From Dunaliella salina (taxonomy: Eukaryota; Chlorophyta; Chlorophyceae; Chlamydomonadales; Dunaliellaceae), in assembly GCA_002284615.2 (NCBI GenBank), contig MU069443.1:552142-588854 (forward strand): a stretch of 36,713 bases of DNA. Reading direction: 5' to 3'. The notes beneath the pieces were generated by a model. It ran no database searches, was not told the origin of the DNA, and saw only the letters and a program-made list of their open reading frames with translations. Below, one piece after another: positions 36,170 through 36,713 of this stretch. The position numbers and the translations under genes were made by a program. Position 1 is the first letter of the stretch. Each line of letters opens with the position of its first letter.

Positions 36170-36240
36170 AATTTAATGATTCGCGAATTTAAGGCAATTT
36201 TCAGCGTTCTTTAAAACACGCGTATCACGACCCATCCCTG

Positions 36241-36639
36241 ATTATATCTTTACGCAAAAATAACGTTTTGTGCGCAAGGATTGCAGCTGGCAAAAAAAAA
36301 TCATTTGGGTGGTGCATGCATGTGCGAATAATAAAAAAAATAAATTTAAAGCAATACATGGGCTAGGCGGTGAGCAGCACCAGGAAAAGCCCACTCTCCT
36401 CACAAATACCAGCTGGGCGTCCACCTTCCTGCATGCCCACCTGCCTGTGGGTGTTCTCATGGACGGTAGTTGGTTCCCGTGTATTTGCCCTATGTTTGTG
36501 CATGCACAGCTAGATGTTCGTGCAAGTGCATGCACTGGTCCAATTGGTGCATGCAGAAATGCACATGTATGCTTTCGCACCATGCATGAGCATTCACTTG
36601 TGCGTGTGCATGCTTCCTGTGTGAGCAATCGTGTACAAG

Positions 36640-36641
<2 letters not shown>
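36241..36641. other. Unassigned stretch rich in TGCATGC
   Basis: No gene recognised. GCATGC/TGCATG palindromes occur at least seven times between 36310 and 36615. The isoamylase gene must pass through here on the minus strand, but no exon was found. Confidence 0.4.

Positions 36642-36713
<72 letters not shown>
36642..36713. repeat. (TG)n microsatellite at the window end
   Basis: A pure TG run of at least 72 bp reaching the last base. The contig or window may stop here because of the repeat. Confidence 0.97.

Larger units (their letters stand above)
35494..36240 (+). mobile_element. hAT element, 747 bp, non-autonomous, with BED zinc finger
   Basis: Starts CAGGGTTGGGTCATTCGCG and ends ACGACCCATCCCTG. 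The flanking duplication AGTATATC / ATTATATC matches at 7 of 8 positions. It shares terminal repeats with the MITEs at 2108, 24670 and 26522 and encodes only the N-terminal BED part of a transposase. The catalytic RNase-H-like domain and the hAT dimerisation domain are absent. Confidence 0.92.

Overview
The window is eukaryotic nuclear DNA, most likely from a green alga. There are no bacterial-style gene blocks. Genes are split into short exons by GT-AG introns of 0.1 to 3 kb, and most bases are dispersed or tandem repeats. A plant/green-algal type CCCTAAA telomere repeat lies inside the window, and one of the two recognisable genes is a plastid-type isoamylase. I suspect a Dunaliella-like chlamydomonadalean, but the sequence alone does not prove it. 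Two ambiguous bases (5342, 21875) show a draft assembly.

Layout. (1) About 1.96-8.55 kb, minus strand: the N-terminal part of a Piezo-type mechanosensitive channel in at least six exons, continuing off the left edge. Its introns hold an 8-bp-TSD hAT MITE, an AT-rich MITE, CA/GT and GGAT microsatellites and several minisatellites; an interstitial telomere tract lies just downstream of the last exon found. (2) About 8.9-12.9 kb, plus strand: a few exon-like pieces with a leucine-rich-repeat pattern, weakly supported. (3) About 11-23 kb: a retroelement island. A minus-strand LINE remnant carries RNase H, a CCHC knuckle and a restriction-like endonuclease. Head to head with it is a plus-strand LINE (APE endonuclease, reverse transcriptase, CCHC) broken by frameshifts. 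Around them are many short copies of one shared 3' tail that ends in CTTTT repeats rather than poly(A). (4) About 23.5-27.2 kb: blocks of minisatellites and hAT MITEs. (5) About 27.1-34.1 kb, minus strand: the C-terminal exons of an ISA1-like isoamylase, with the 5' part beyond the right edge. (6) About 34-36.7 kb: tandem copies of an isoamylase exon edge, a second AT-rich MITE, and a 747-bp hAT element that still encodes a BED zinc finger.

Most notable observation: two separate tandem arrays in the isoamylase introns are built from pieces of the neighbouring exons with their splice sites (34.0-35.0 kb and 30.06-30.65 kb). CA/GT microsatellites also sit directly at splice sites of three different genes, and one isoamylase intron is nearly pure GT repeat. 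Family names come from reading motifs by eye; no alignment or database search was run.
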